Below are positions 41,923 to 50,827 of a stretch of DNA of 64,000 nt, one piece after another. Each line of letters opens with the position of its first letter. Positions within the stretch are counted from its first letter, which is position 1. The position numbers and the translations under genes were made by a program. The stretch is from Achromobacter sp. RTa (GTDB lineage Bacteria; Pseudomonadota; Gammaproteobacteria; Burkholderiales; Burkholderiaceae_B), in assembly GCF_000757485.1 (NCBI RefSeq), contig NZ_JPYO01000036.1:289993-353992 (forward strand), written 5' to 3'. Below the pieces are notes generated by a model. The model saw only the letters and a list, made by a program, of their open reading frames with translations, ran no database searches and was not told where the DNA came from.

Positions 41923-43512
41923 ATGTCCGCCATCACGCAAGGGGGGCGTTCCGTATGGACCCCGCCGGCAGGACGCTTTCTGCTCGCGATCGGGATCTGG
42001 CTGGCGTGGCTGGCGTGGCTGAGGCCGTTGACGCTGCCCGACGAGGGCCGCTACGCCGGCGTGGCCTGGGACATGCTGCGCAGCGGCTCGCACGCCGTGC
42101 CGTTGCTGGACGGCATGCCGTACTTCCACAAGCCGCCGCTCTACTACTGGCTGACCGAGCTGTCCTTTTCGGTGTTCGGCGCGCATCCCTGGGCGGCGCG
42201 CGTGCCGTCCTGGCTGGCCGCGTGGGGCGCGGCGGCGGCGCTGTATGGCTTTCTGCGGCGCTACCGCGATGCCGCGTCCGCCACATTGACCGTGCTGATC
42301 CTCGCCACCATGCCGTTCTTCTACGGCGGGGCGCAGTTCGCGAACCTGGACATGCTGGTCGCGGGCATGATCACGCTTTGCCTGCTGGCCGCGGCGGACA
42401 CGGTGCTGCGGGCCGAGCGCGGGCAGGCCTGCCGCGGGATGTCGCTGGCCGCCGCCGCGCTGGCGGCCCTGGCCGTGCTGGCCAAGGGCCTGATCGGCGT
42501 GGTGCTGCCGGGCGCCGTCCTGTTCCTCTGGCTGGCGTGGGGGGGGCGCTGGCGCGGCCTGGCCGCGCTGCTCTGGCCGCCCGCGGTGCTGGCGTTCCTC
42601 GCGCTGATGGCGCCGTGGTTCGTGCTGATGCAGCTGCGCTACCCCGGCTTCTACGACTATTTCTTCGTCTATCAGCATTTCCAGCGCTTCGCCGCCACCG
42701 GGTTCAACAATGCCCAGCCATTCTGGTTCTATCTGCCGGTGATCGTGGGGCTGAGCCTGCCCTGGTCCCTGTGGGGCGGCGGAATCCTGCGCAGGGCGTT
42801 CTGGGCGGAGGGCCCGGCGCGGGACCTGCGGCGTTTCGCGCTGCTGTGGCTGGCCGTCGTGATCGTGTTCTTTTCGCTGCCGCATTCCAAGCTGGTGGGC
42901 TATGTCCTGCCCGCGCTGGCGCCGCTGGCCTTCCTGCTGTCGGAAGTAATCCTGGGCGCGTGGCGCGACGAATCCGAGGCGGTGACGCCGCGCCTGCTGC
43001 GCTTGAGCGCGGCGGTGGCGGCGGGCATCTGCGTGATCGCGGTGGGCATCGCCGCCAACAATGCGCGCGGCAGCGCGGGCCCCTTGGCCAAGGTAGTGAG
43101 GGAGCAGGCCCGGCCCGAAGACACCTTCGTGTCGCTGCATGCCTATCCCTTCGACCTGGCCTTGTATGCGCGGGCTCCCCGGCCGATGTGGGTCGTCGAC
43201 GATTGGCTCAATCCCGAAGTGCCGAAGCGGGACAACTGGCGCAAGGAACTGTACGACGCGGCCCGGTTCGATCCTGCCACGGGAAAGGAAGTGCTGGTGA
43301 GCCCGGCGGAGTTCAACGCCCGCCTGTGCAAGGCGCCGGACGGGGCGCGTTACTGGGTGTGGGGCACCGTTGCGGACAATCCGGTCTATCTGCCGCTGCG
43401 AGGCTTGGCTCCCGTGGTCACGAGCGCGAAATACGCCATGTGGCGCGTGGAGGTGGACGCGGGCTTCAGGCAGCGGGTCTGTGCCGGAACGCCCACAGCC
43501 GGCTGGCGATGA
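41923..43512 (+). CDS. lgmB: LgmB-like ArnT-family lipid A glycosyltransferase
   Basis: A 529-residue polytopic GT-C enzyme (PMT/ArnT family). The catalytic Asp-Glu pair lies in the first periplasmic loop, LPDEGRYAG, with the following FHKPPLYYWL signature. About twelve hydrophobic helices are followed by a C-terminal periplasmic domain. In Bordetella LgmB transfers glucosamine from the lipid carrier to lipid A phosphates. It begins one base after lgmA. Its last 47 bp overlap the end of the GtrA-like gene on the opposite strand. Confidence 0.88.
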   Translation: MSAITQGGRSVWTPPAGRFLLAIGIWLAWLAWLRPLTLPDEGRYAGVAWDMLRSGSHAVPLLDGMPYFHKPPLYYWLTELSFSVFGAHPWAARVPSWLAAWGAAAALYGFLRRYRDAASATLTVLILATMPFFYGGAQFANLDMLVAGMITLCLLAAADTVLRAERGQACRGMSLAAAALAALAVLAKGLIGVVLPGAVLFLWLAWGGRWRGLAALLWPPAVLAFLALMAPWFVLMQLRYPGFYDYFFVYQHFQRFAATGFNNAQPFWFYLPVIVGLSLPWSLWGGGILRRAFWAEGPARDLRRFALLWLAVVIVFFSLPHSKLVGYVLPALAPLAFLLSEVILGAWRDESEAVTPRLLRLSAAVAAGICVIAVGIAANNARGSAGPLAKVVREQARPEDTFVSLHAYPFDLALYARAPRPMWVVDDWLNPEVPKRDNWRKELYDAARFDPATGKEVLVSPAEFNARLCKAPDGARYWVWGTVADNPVYLPLRGLAPVVTSAKYAMWRVEVDAGFRQRVCAGTPTAGWR

Positions 43513-43861
43513 AGGTGGCGACGGCCAGCCCGGCCAGTATCAGGGCGAGCAGGATGTCGTAGCGGATGGCGGTGCTGTGCAGCAGCCAGGCGTAGGACGC
43601 TTCGTTGATGGCGAAGCCGGCGGCTGACACAAGAAAGAAACGGCGCGCTGCTACTGTCCAAGGGGTTGTTGAATGTCGGAACGTAAGCCGGTAGTGGCCG
43701 GCGAAGGAAACCGCGAATGCGACCAGCCAGCCGATGAGATTGGCGGCGAGCGGGGGCATTTCGAAGGCTTCCACGCAGCCGACGGCAACGGCCCAGTGCG
43801 TGGCGGCGGCGGCGCATCCGACAGCAATGAAGGTGCTTACTTGTTGCAGCAGGGCGCGCAT
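43466..43861 (-). CDS. lgmD: GtrA-family small membrane protein (putative lipid-sugar flippase of the lgm locus)
   Basis: A 131-residue protein with four transmembrane helices and GtrA-family motifs (FIAVGCAAAATHWAV, ANLIGWLVAFAVSFAGHYRLTF, ASRLWAFRHR). GtrA proteins are thought to flip polyprenyl-phosphate sugars. It lies inside the lgm locus but on the minus strand, divergent from lgmC and overlapping lgmB tail to tail by 47 bp. The symbol is applied from memory of the Bordetella lgm locus and is tentative. The start at 43861 is chosen as the first Met before helix one. Confidence 0.75.
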   Translation of the reverse strand: MRALLQQVSTFIAVGCAAAATHWAVAVGCVEAFEMPPLAANLIGWLVAFAVSFAGHYRLTFRHSTTPWTVAARRFFLVSAAGFAINEASYAWLLHSTAIRYDILLALILAGLAVATFIASRLWAFRHRPAA

Positions 43862-43897
43862 GGAAAACGTGGCGATTTGGAAGTGAGGGGTATTGCG

Positions 43898-44713
43898 ATG
43901 AGCAAACGTATCGTGGTCTGCGGTGATGATTTTGGCATGAATGCCGATATCGATGAAGGCATGATCGCGCTTGCCGGCATGGGCCGTCTCAGCGCGGTAA
44001 GCTGCCTGGCGCTGGGCGCGTCGTTCGCCGCGAACGCGCGGCGTCTGGCGCCGCTGGATATCGACGTCGGCCTGCACGTGAACTTCACGGAAGCGCTGTG
44101 CCCGGACGCCGAGCCGATGCCCGCGCTGGGCAGGCTGGTCGTCAGGGCCTATGCGGGCCGGCTGGATGCCGCATGGATCGACGCGCATCTGGAGCGCCAG
44201 TTCGACGCCTTCGAGGCCGCTGTGGGGCGCGCGCCGGATTATGTCGATGGCCACCAGCACGTGCACCAGCTGCCCGGTATCCGTGCGCGGCTGTTGCTGC
44301 TGCTCAAGCGCCGCTACGGCGCAAACGGCCCCTGGCTGCGCCAGACCACGCCAGGCATGCAGAGCGGCATTCCGCTGAGGGAAGCCATCAAGGCCCGCGT
44401 CATCGGCGCCCTGGGCGCGGCGGCATTGGCGCGCGAGGCCGGCAAGCATGGCCTGCGCACCAATCGCCGGCTGCTCGGCGTCTACGGATTCGAGGGCGGC
44501 AAGCGGCGCTACGCGGACCTGCTGCAGAACTGGCTGTTCAACGCGCGCGATTGCGATCTGCTCATGTGCCATCCCGCCGTGGACTGCAAGGACGGCAGCG
44601 CCATGTCGCGCCAGCGCCGCGCGGAATTCGATGTGCTGGCCAGCCCCAAGCTGGGCGACTGGCTCAACGTCAACGGCGTGCACATCTCGCGCCTGCCGGC
44701 CGCCGCGCGCTAA
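43898..44713 (+). CDS. lgmC: LgmC-like ChbG/YdjC carbohydrate deacetylase
   Basis: A 271-residue enzyme of the YdjC/ChbG/HpnK family. Zinc and catalytic residues are in CGDDFGMN (Asp10-Asp11), GLHVNFTEAL, and DGHQHVHQLP. It removes the acetyl from a lipid-linked GlcNAc, so that free glucosamine is transferred by LgmB; this role is known for LgmC in Bordetella. A GAGGGG ribosome-like site precedes ATG 43898. It is the last gene of the locus and meets a LysR gene tail to tail. Confidence 0.88.
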   Translation: MSKRIVVCGDDFGMNADIDEGMIALAGMGRLSAVSCLALGASFAANARRLAPLDIDVGLHVNFTEALCPDAEPMPALGRLVVRAYAGRLDAAWIDAHLERQFDAFEAAVGRAPDYVDGHQHVHQLPGIRARLLLLLKRRYGANGPWLRQTTPGMQSGIPLREAIKARVIGALGAAALAREAGKHGLRTNRRLLGVYGFEGGKRRYADLLQNWLFNARDCDLLMCHPAVDCKDGSAMSRQRRAEFDVLASPKLGDWLNVNGVHISRLPAAAR

Positions 44714-44731
44714 GGCTCGGAACGCCGGGCC

Positions 44732-45595
44732 CTAGCCGCCCGTCAGGCTTTGCAGCAGCCAGGCTCCGGCCGGCCCCAGGGCCCGGCGCCTGGACCACAC
44801 CGCATCCACCCGGATGTGGCGAGGCCACCCCGGCGCCTTCAGTTCGGCCAGCTGATCCTGTCCGAAGCGCTGGATCATCCAGCGCGGCAATTCGGTCCAG
44901 CCAAAACCGCGGCTGGCCATTTCAAGCAGCATGAGATAGCCGGGCGCCGACCAGGTGGAATAGGCCGGCTCGGTTTCCTTGTCGCCCAGCTCAAAGGTGC
45001 TCAGGCGCAGCGCGCGCTCGGCCTTCAGCTGGTCTTCCGTGACGCTGGGCAGCTTGGCCAGCGCATGGTTGCGGCCCACGCACAGGACGATCTCCGAGAG
45101 CTCCGCCAGGGTGGCGTGCGCCACGTCGGGCGGATAGTCGTCCTGGGCGGCCATCAGCCCCAGGTGCGCGCGCCCCTGCTGTACCAGCGCCACGACATCT
45201 TCGTATTCCGCGATCAGGCATTCGAAGCGCAGCGCCGGATAGCGCTGGTCGATCTGGCTGAGCATGGTTTCGAAGGTCTCCGACTGGAACGTGTCGGACA
45301 GCACCAGCGTCAGCCGGGGCTCCAGGCCTTCGGAAAGCTGGCTCGCGCTGCGGTTCAGGCGGTCGTTGGCGGCAAGCACCTGCAGGGCCTGCCCCAGCAG
45401 GACCTGGCCCGCCTCGGTCAGCGCGGGTTGCCGCTGGCTGCGGTCGAAAAGGGTCACGTTCAGGTCCACCTCCAGGTTGGCGATGGTTTCGCTGATGGTG
45501 GACTGGCTTTTGCCCAGCTTGCGGGCCGCCGCGGAAAAGGTGCCTTCCGAGGCGACCTGGGCGAAAGCGGCCAGGGATTCCAGTGAGTGGCGCAT
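44732..45595 (-). CDS. LysR-family regulator beside a PACE exporter gene
   Basis: A 287-residue LysR protein: helix-turn-helix TFSAAARKLGKSQSTISETIANLE at 19-42, and a type 2 periplasmic-binding-like effector domain from ~90. It is divergent from a PACE efflux gene with a LysR box between them, matching the AceR-AceI layout. It probably activates that exporter in response to an exported compound. Confidence 0.93.
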   Translation of the reverse strand: MRHSLESLAAFAQVASEGTFSAAARKLGKSQSTISETIANLEVDLNVTLFDRSQRQPALTEAGQVLLGQALQVLAANDRLNRSASQLSEGLEPRLTLVLSDTFQSETFETMLSQIDQRYPALRFECLIAEYEDVVALVQQGRAHLGLMAAQDDYPPDVAHATLAELSEIVLCVGRNHALAKLPSVTEDQLKAERALRLSTFELGDKETEPAYSTWSAPGYLMLLEMASRGFGWTELPRWMIQRFGQDQLAELKAPGWPRHIRVDAVWSRRRALGPAGAWLLQSLTGG

Positions 45596-45617
45596 GGGAA
45601 GGTCCCGTGTCAGTTAT

Positions 45618-45632
45618 ATCGGTTTTTCCGAT
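45618..45632. promoter_or_regulatory. LysR-type T-N11-A box between LysR and PACE genes
   Basis: ATCGG-TTTTT-CCGAT is a perfect 15-bp palindrome with the LysR T-N11-A pattern. It lies in the 112-bp divergent gap, 23 bp before the LysR start and 76 bp before the PACE start, as expected for the LysR recognition site. Confidence 0.8.
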
Positions 45633-45707
45633 GAATTCTATCTTTTTCGTAACGGAAATATCGTCGAAAATCGCTTCCATTCTGTAGCAACCGGCCTCAG
45701 GTGGGTC

Positions 45708-46175
45708 ATGACGCAAGCCAAGAAAACCCTCAAAGAACGTTTCATCCACGCTTTTCTGTTCGAAATCCTGGCCATCGGCCTGTGTGCGCCCGCCGCGGCC
45801 TGGGCCATGGGCAAATCCCTGTTCGAGATGGGCGTGCTGACCGCGGTGATCGCCTGGATCGCCCTGGTCTGGAACATGATCTACAACGCCGGATTCGACC
45901 GCATCGAGAACCGCCTCGGCTGGACGCGCAACCTGCGGGTGCGCGTCGTGCACGCTTTCGGCTTCGAGCTGGGCCTGATCCTGATCGTGATTCCGCTGGC
46001 GGCCTGGTGGCTCAGCATCAGCCTGTGGCAGGCGTTCGTCCTGGATATCGCGCTGGTGCTGTTCTATCTGCCCTATGCCTTCGTCTACAACCTGGCCTAC
46101 GACCGCTCGCGTCCGCACGTCATGAAATGGCTGGGCCGCAACGGCGGGCAGGCCGCGCCGGCCGCCGCGCGCTGA
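45708..46175 (+). CDS. PACE-family multidrug exporter (AceI-like)
   Basis: A 155-residue inner-membrane protein with four helices arranged as two bacterial transmembrane pair repeats: FLFEILAIGLCAPAAAWAMG / WIALVWNMIYNAGFDRIENR, then HAFGFELGLILIVIPLAAWW / FYLPYAFVYNLAYDRSRP. The repeated FE and NxxxDR motifs are PACE signatures. Known family members export chlorhexidine, acriflavine or short polyamines. Controlled by the divergent LysR, by layout. Confidence 0.92.
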   Translation: MTQAKKTLKERFIHAFLFEILAIGLCAPAAAWAMGKSLFEMGVLTAVIAWIALVWNMIYNAGFDRIENRLGWTRNLRVRVVHAFGFELGLILIVIPLAAWWLSISLWQAFVLDIALVLFYLPYAFVYNLAYDRSRPHVMKWLGRNGGQAAPAAAR

Positions 46176-46195
46176 ACGCGCTTGCGCGCGGCGCG

Positions 46196-47083
46196 TCAGC
46201 CCGCCTTGCGCCGGTAGGCGCGGCTGGCGTCCCGCGTGAAGGTCCTTACCGCGTCCTCGTACTGTGCGCCGCTGCGGAAGGCGCCCGAATGCGAGGCGCC
46301 TTCGATTTTCACCAGGCGCTTCATCTCCGGTGAAACATTGCGCGCCGCGGCGAAGAGCTCATCGCTCATCGTATGCGGCACCACCCGGTCCGCGGTCCCA
46401 TGCACGAACAGCATGGGCGTGTGCATGCGGGCCAGCTTGTCCACCGAGTCGAAGGGCTGGGTGACCAGCAAGCTGGCGCCCGGCACCTTGCCCCAGCGCA
46501 GGGTGGCCAGCATCGCGCCGATGCTGGTGAAGCTCGACTCCACGATAAGGCCGGCGAAGTCCGGCTGTTCCGGCCGAGCCGCCAGATCGATCGCGATCGC
46601 GCCGCCCAGGCTGTGCCCGTAGATGAAGCGGCGGGAAGGGTCCGGCTGGAGCCTGGCCAATTCCTTCAGCCCGGCGATGGCGTCTTCCTGTGCGCTTTTT
46701 TTGGACGGCAGGAGCGCGGGGGAGGCGCCGAAGCCGCGGTAATCGATGGCAAGCACGGAATAGCCCATGCGCGTCCAGCCGTCTATCCGGAAGGCGCTGC
46801 CATTTAGGTTCCAGCGCGCGCCGTGCAGGTACAGCACGGTAGGAGCGTTCGCCTGCGGGCTTTTCCAGTACCAGGCGCGCACGTGGTCGCCGCCCGCCAG
46901 CGGCAGGTCGTATACCCGGGTGCCGGCGGCGGGTTCGCGCCACCAGGTCTGAGGTTCTGCCTGGGGAGAAAAAATGGTCTGGCGCTGCCAGGAATCCAGT
47001 TGCGTGCAGCCTACGACGCCCGCGCCCGTGAGCAGGGCGGTGGCGAGCAGGCGGCGGAAAGATGGGCGGGACAGTGCGGGCAT
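46196..47083 (-). CDS. Alpha/beta hydrolase lipoprotein
   Basis: A 295-residue serine hydrolase with a lipobox VVGC (Cys26). The nucleophile is in GHSLGGA, the acid in GTADRVVP and the histidine in GASHSG. YLHGARWNLNG forms the oxyanion region. It resembles the BAAT/YfhR-like or peptidase S9-type family. Substrate unknown. It is convergent with the PACE gene. Confidence 0.88.
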   Translation of the reverse strand: MPALSRPSFRRLLATALLTGAGVVGCTQLDSWQRQTIFSPQAEPQTWWREPAAGTRVYDLPLAGGDHVRAWYWKSPQANAPTVLYLHGARWNLNGSAFRIDGWTRMGYSVLAIDYRGFGASPALLPSKKSAQEDAIAGLKELARLQPDPSRRFIYGHSLGGAIAIDLAARPEQPDFAGLIVESSFTSIGAMLATLRWGKVPGASLLVTQPFDSVDKLARMHTPMLFVHGTADRVVPHTMSDELFAAARNVSPEMKRLVKIEGASHSGAFRSGAQYEDAVRTFTRDASRAYRRKAG

Positions 47084-47121
47084 GGATTATGTGACCCGGA
47101 CGGGGCGGCGGGGTTCCGGCA

Positions 47122-48009
47122 TCAGCATACTTCGGGATGGACCTCTCGGGTCAAGGCCAGCCAGGCCTGCGCGGCATGCGACAGGTAGCCGCCGCGGCGC
47201 CAGACCAGCACCATCTCCCAGTCCGTGCCCGCGTCGCGCAGGGGCACGCGGGACACGCCGGCATGCAGCTCTTCGCGAGCCTTCAGGCGCGGCAGGAACG
47301 CTACGCCCAGCCCGGCAGCCACCAGCGCCACGATGAAATCGATCTGGCCGCTGCGCGCCGCGATCGCGGGCGCGAAGCCCACCCGCTGGCAGGCGTCGTG
47401 CAGGATGCGGTTCAAGGCGAAGCCGGTCTCGAACAGGATGAAGGGCGATTCCCGCAGCTCGAGCAGGCTCACGGCCTCCGCATGGGCCTTGGGATGGTCG
47501 GCAGGCATCAGCGCCACCAGCGGTTCGCGGGCCACGGGCTGCCATTCGAAGTGATCGGGCACGGGCCTGAGCGAGGCCGCCAGCTCGATTTCGCCGGCCA
47601 TCACCATTTCCTCGAGACGACGGCTGCCGTGTTCCACCAGGCTGATTTCCACTTGCGGGTAGCGGCTGCGGAAGCGCGCGAACATCGGAGCGAAAAGGGT
47701 GCTGCTGCCCAGCGGAGGCAGGCCCAGCCGCAGCACGCCGCGCTTGAGCCCTTTCAATTCGTCCAGTTCGGCATACAGGTCATCGCGCTGGGCCAGCATG
47801 GCCAGCGCGCGGCGATAGACGATTTCGCCCGCCGCGGTCAGCCGCGGGGGTTGGGCGTGGCGGTCCAGCAACGGCATGCCCAGTTCGTCCTCCAACTGGC
47901 GCACGGCCTTGCTGACGGTGGGCTGGGTCGCGAACACAGTCTTGGCAGCCTGCGAAAAGCCCCCCTGGCGAACCACTTCGACCAGGGCGCGCAGCGGGCG
48001 CAATTCCAT
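47122..48009 (-). CDS. LysR-family regulator divergent from lrgAB/cidAB genes
   Basis: A 295-residue LysR regulator with helix-turn-helix GGFSQAAKTVFATQPTVSKAVRQLE at 16-40 and an effector domain. Divergent from an LrgA/LrgB pair with a palindrome between them, as in Bacillus and Pseudomonas CidR/CidAB-type arrangements. Likely regulator of that pair. Confidence 0.92.
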   Translation of the reverse strand: MELRPLRALVEVVRQGGFSQAAKTVFATQPTVSKAVRQLEDELGMPLLDRHAQPPRLTAAGEIVYRRALAMLAQRDDLYAELDELKGLKRGVLRLGLPPLGSSTLFAPMFARFRSRYPQVEISLVEHGSRRLEEMVMAGEIELAASLRPVPDHFEWQPVAREPLVALMPADHPKAHAEAVSLLELRESPFILFETGFALNRILHDACQRVGFAPAIAARSGQIDFIVALVAAGLGVAFLPRLKAREELHAGVSRVPLRDAGTDWEMVLVWRRGGYLSHAAQAWLALTREVHPEVC

Positions 48010-48032
48010 GGTTATGCCTTAATGGAATAGGG

Positions 48033-48049
48033 TGAATTCAATGAATTCA
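48033..48049. promoter_or_regulatory. 17-bp palindrome between LysR and lrgA genes
   Basis: TGAATTCA-A-TGAATTCA is a perfect palindrome, 24 bp from the LysR start and 54 bp before the lrgA start. It can be read as a LysR T-N11-A site or as two direct copies of an EcoRI-like palindrome. Autoregulation plus activation of lrgAB is likely. Confidence 0.65.
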
Positions 48050-48102
48050 TTTTATCTATAGAAGGCGCAGGCGTAAAACAGAAGCTTGCCGCTGGAACCC
48101 CC

Positions 48103-48510
48103 ATGATGTCCTTTCCCCGCCACACCATAGTCTTGCGCAGCGCCCTGCGCCGCAGCCGCCTGCTGCAGATCTGTCTGATCGTTCTGTTTTCCTGCCTGGG
48201 CCAGGCTGTTGCTCAGCTCCTGGGGCTGCCCGTGCCCGGGGGCGTCATCGGCATGGCCATCGTGCTGACCCTGCTGGCGACGCGCCGCCTGCGCGTGCGC
48301 AACGTGCACCGCGGCGCCAGCTGGCTGCTGGGAGAGATGCTGCTGTTCTTTGTCCCCGCCGTCATGTCGCTGCTGGACCACCGAGAGTTCCTGGGGCTGC
48401 TGGGCTTGAAGCTGCTTGCGGTCATCCTGCTGGGCACCGCGCTGGTCATGGCCGGCACGGCGCTCACCATCGACTTCTGCTATCGCTGGATGAATCGCCA
48501 TGCCGCTTGA
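48103..48510 (+). CDS. LrgA/CidA-family holin-like membrane protein
   Basis: A 135-residue protein with four hydrophobic helices (about 20-37, 44-62, 75-92, 98-118). The motif LGLPVPGGVIGMAIVL is the LrgA/CidA signature. Known roles are pyruvate or related overflow transport and control of cell lysis. It overlaps the LrgB gene by 11 bp. Confidence 0.93.
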   Translation: MMSFPRHTIVLRSALRRSRLLQICLIVLFSCLGQAVAQLLGLPVPGGVIGMAIVLTLLATRRLRVRNVHRGASWLLGEMLLFFVPAVMSLLDHREFLGLLGLKLLAVILLGTALVMAGTALTIDFCYRWMNRHAA

Positions 48511-49192
48511 TTTCAACCTGCTGTTCTGGCCGGTGGCGACGGTGTTCGCCTACGCCTGCGCCCGGCTGTTCTACCGCCGCTACGCCTATTGGTGCACGTC
48601 GACCCTGGTCGTGGCGCCGGCCCTGCTGCTGGCGCTGGCGCTCGCGCTGCATACGGGGTACCGGGACTATATGGCGGGGTCCCATTGGCTGATGGCGATG
48701 CTGGGGCCTGTCATCGTGGCTTTCGCACTGCCGCTCTACGAACAGCGCGCGCTGATCCGCCGCTATTGGCCCGTGCTGGTGGCCGGCGTGGCCGTGGGCA
48801 GCCTCATTGCGGGCGCCAGCGCCTGGCTGCTGGGCAGCCTGCTGGACCTGCCGGCGGATCTCAGGCTGAGCCTGTTGCCGCGCTCCGTGGCCACGCCCTT
48901 CGCCGTGGCGGTGTCGTCCCACGTAGGCGGCGTGCCCGATCTGACCGCAGTCTTCGTGATCGTGACGGGGGTGTTCGGCGCGGCCATCGGCCAGTTCATG
49001 CGCCGCTGGCTGCCGTTGCGCTCGGCGCTTGCGCGCGGCGCTCTCTTCGGCATGGGCGCTCACGGCGCCGGTACGGCGAAGGCCCGCGAACTGGCCGCCG
49101 ACGAGGGCGCGGTCGCGGGCCTGGTGATGGTGATGGCGGGCCTCTTCAATGTGCTGGTAACGCCCGCCGTGGTCGTTGCCCTGCAGGCCTGA
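48500..49192 (+). CDS. LrgB/CidB-family membrane protein
   Basis: A 230-residue polytopic protein with the LrgB motifs GPVIVAFALPLYEQR, RSVATPFAVAVSSHVGG and GMGAHGAGTAKARE. It is translated in coupled fashion with the LrgA-like gene and forms its partner in the membrane. Confidence 0.94.
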   Translation: MPLDFNLLFWPVATVFAYACARLFYRRYAYWCTSTLVVAPALLLALALALHTGYRDYMAGSHWLMAMLGPVIVAFALPLYEQRALIRRYWPVLVAGVAVGSLIAGASAWLLGSLLDLPADLRLSLLPRSVATPFAVAVSSHVGGVPDLTAVFVIVTGVFGAAIGQFMRRWLPLRSALARGALFGMGAHGAGTAKARELAADEGAVAGLVMVMAGLFNVLVTPAVVVALQA

Positions 49193-49213
49193 GGCCTGCG
49201 ACAGCGACGCCTG

Positions 49214-49858
49214 TCAGTGCACCAGTTCGAGGGCAACGGGGTACAGGGACGCGACCAGCAGCAGCGCCATGCTGACGTTGAAGGCGCGGATGGCCCAAGG
49301 CCTGTGCAGCACGCGGCGCAGCGCCGTGCCGAAGGTCACCCAGATGCCGATGCTGGGCAGGTTGACGATGCCGCAGACGACGGTGGCGATCACGAGATTC
49401 GCGAAAAAGCCGTTCTGCGGGGTGTAGGTCGCCACCACGCCCACGGCCATCACCCATGCCTTGGGGTTGACCCATTGGAACGCCGCGGCCTGCAGGAAAG
49501 TGAACGGCTTGCCGCGCGTTTCGCCATCGTCCATGCTGCCCGAATTGGCGATCTTCCAGGCCAGGTACAGCAGATACGCGGCGCCCGCGTATTTCAGCAC
49601 GGTGTACAGCTGGGGCACCTGCTGGAACACCGAACCCAGGCCGATACCCACCAGGAAAATCATCAGCGTGAAACCGAGGTTCACGCCCAACAGGTGCGGC
49701 ATGCTGCGGCGAAAGCCGAAGTTCAGCCCGGAAGATGCCAGCATCACGTTGTTCGGCCCTGGCGTGATCGAGCTGACCAGCGCGAACATCGCCAGCGGGC
49801 CCAGCAACGACAAAGACATCAGGGGCACGTCGGCCCAATTGGAAGGAAACATAGTCAT
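49214..49858 (-). CDS. LysE/RhtB-family amino acid exporter
   Basis: A 214-residue protein with six hydrophobic helices and the family signature SSITPGPNNVMLASSGLNFG near the N-terminus, and AAAFQWVNPKAW in the middle. Exports amino acids or derivatives. Its start overlaps the stop of the EamA transporter gene (ATGA), so the two are co-expressed. Substrate unknown. Confidence 0.92.
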   Translation of the reverse strand: MTMFPSNWADVPLMSLSLLGPLAMFALVSSITPGPNNVMLASSGLNFGFRRSMPHLLGVNLGFTLMIFLVGIGLGSVFQQVPQLYTVLKYAGAAYLLYLAWKIANSGSMDDGETRGKPFTFLQAAAFQWVNPKAWVMAVGVVATYTPQNGFFANLVIATVVCGIVNLPSIGIWVTFGTALRRVLHRPWAIRAFNVSMALLLVASLYPVALELVH

Positions 49859-50775
49859 TTTTTGGTTCCGACGATGGCGCGGCGCCCGCCGGCGATGACG
49901 ACGATCACCGCGGCGGCGAAGAAGAAGGTTGCGGTCTCCACGGATTCGCCGAACAGCAGCGCCGCCGCCACCACCGTGAGAAAGGGTTGCAGCAGCTGTA
50001 CTTGCCCCACCCGGGCGATGCCGCCCACGGCCAGGCCGCGGTACCAGGCGAAAAATCCCAGGAACATCGAACCGAACGCCAGATAGGCGCAGGCAAGGAC
50101 GACCGTGGCGCTGGGCCAGCTGGCCTGCGCGGCCATCCAGCCCACCGGGGCGGCCACGACGGGGGCGCTGATCGCCAGCGCCCAGCATATTGTGCGCCCG
50201 CCGCCCAGGGTGCGCGAGGCCCGCGCGCCTTCGGCGTAGCCCATGCCGCCCAGCACCACCGCCACCAGCAGCCAGAGATCGCCCAGCGACAGCGTGCCAT
50301 GGCCCTGGCGCAAGGCATAGGCAGTGACCAGCGCCGCGCCCGCCAGGGCCCAGGCCCAGAACGTGGCCGACGGGCGTTCGCCGCTGCGCAGGGCGGCGAA
50401 CGCGGCGGTCGACAGCGGCAGCAGCCCGTTGAATACCGCGCCATGCGACGAAGGCACGGTCTGCATGGCGAATGAAGAGGCCAGCGGCCAACCCACGACG
50501 ATGCCGAGCGCGGCCAGGATCACGCCGGGCCATTCCTGCCGGTTCGGCCGGCGCGCGCGCGTCAGCCACAGCAGGGCGACGGCCGGAACGGCCGCCACCA
50601 GCGCCCGGCCCAGCCCGACCAGCAGCGGCTGCAGCTCGGCGACGGCCAGCCGCGTCATCGGCAGCGTCAGCGAAAAGACCAGCACCCCCAGGAATCCGTA
50701 GGCATAGCCTTCCCACGGCGTGCCGGACGCGCCGGCTGCGGCCTGTGGAGAGGGATAGAAAGCGGGACGGGTCAT
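49855..50775 (-). CDS. EamA (DMT-family) transporter
   Basis: A 306-residue transporter with ten hydrophobic helices in two EamA repeats (first ends LLPLSTAAFAALRSGE, second QPFLTVVAAALLFGE). It is divergent from a MocR regulator and coupled to a LysE exporter, which suggests both export a PLP-related or amino-acid metabolite. ATG 50775 is chosen over a TTG at 50778. Confidence 0.9.
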   Translation of the reverse strand: MTRPAFYPSPQAAAGASGTPWEGYAYGFLGVLVFSLTLPMTRLAVAELQPLLVGLGRALVAAVPAVALLWLTRARRPNRQEWPGVILAALGIVVGWPLASSFAMQTVPSSHGAVFNGLLPLSTAAFAALRSGERPSATFWAWALAGAALVTAYALRQGHGTLSLGDLWLLVAVVLGGMGYAEGARASRTLGGGRTICWALAISAPVVAAPVGWMAAQASWPSATVVLACAYLAFGSMFLGFFAWYRGLAVGGIARVGQVQLLQPFLTVVAAALLFGESVETATFFFAAAVIVVIAGGRRAIVGTKK

Positions 50776-50827
50776 CAAGCCACCGGTTGCGGGTTTTCGT
50801 TATTGCTGCCACTCTACGCATAGTCAT

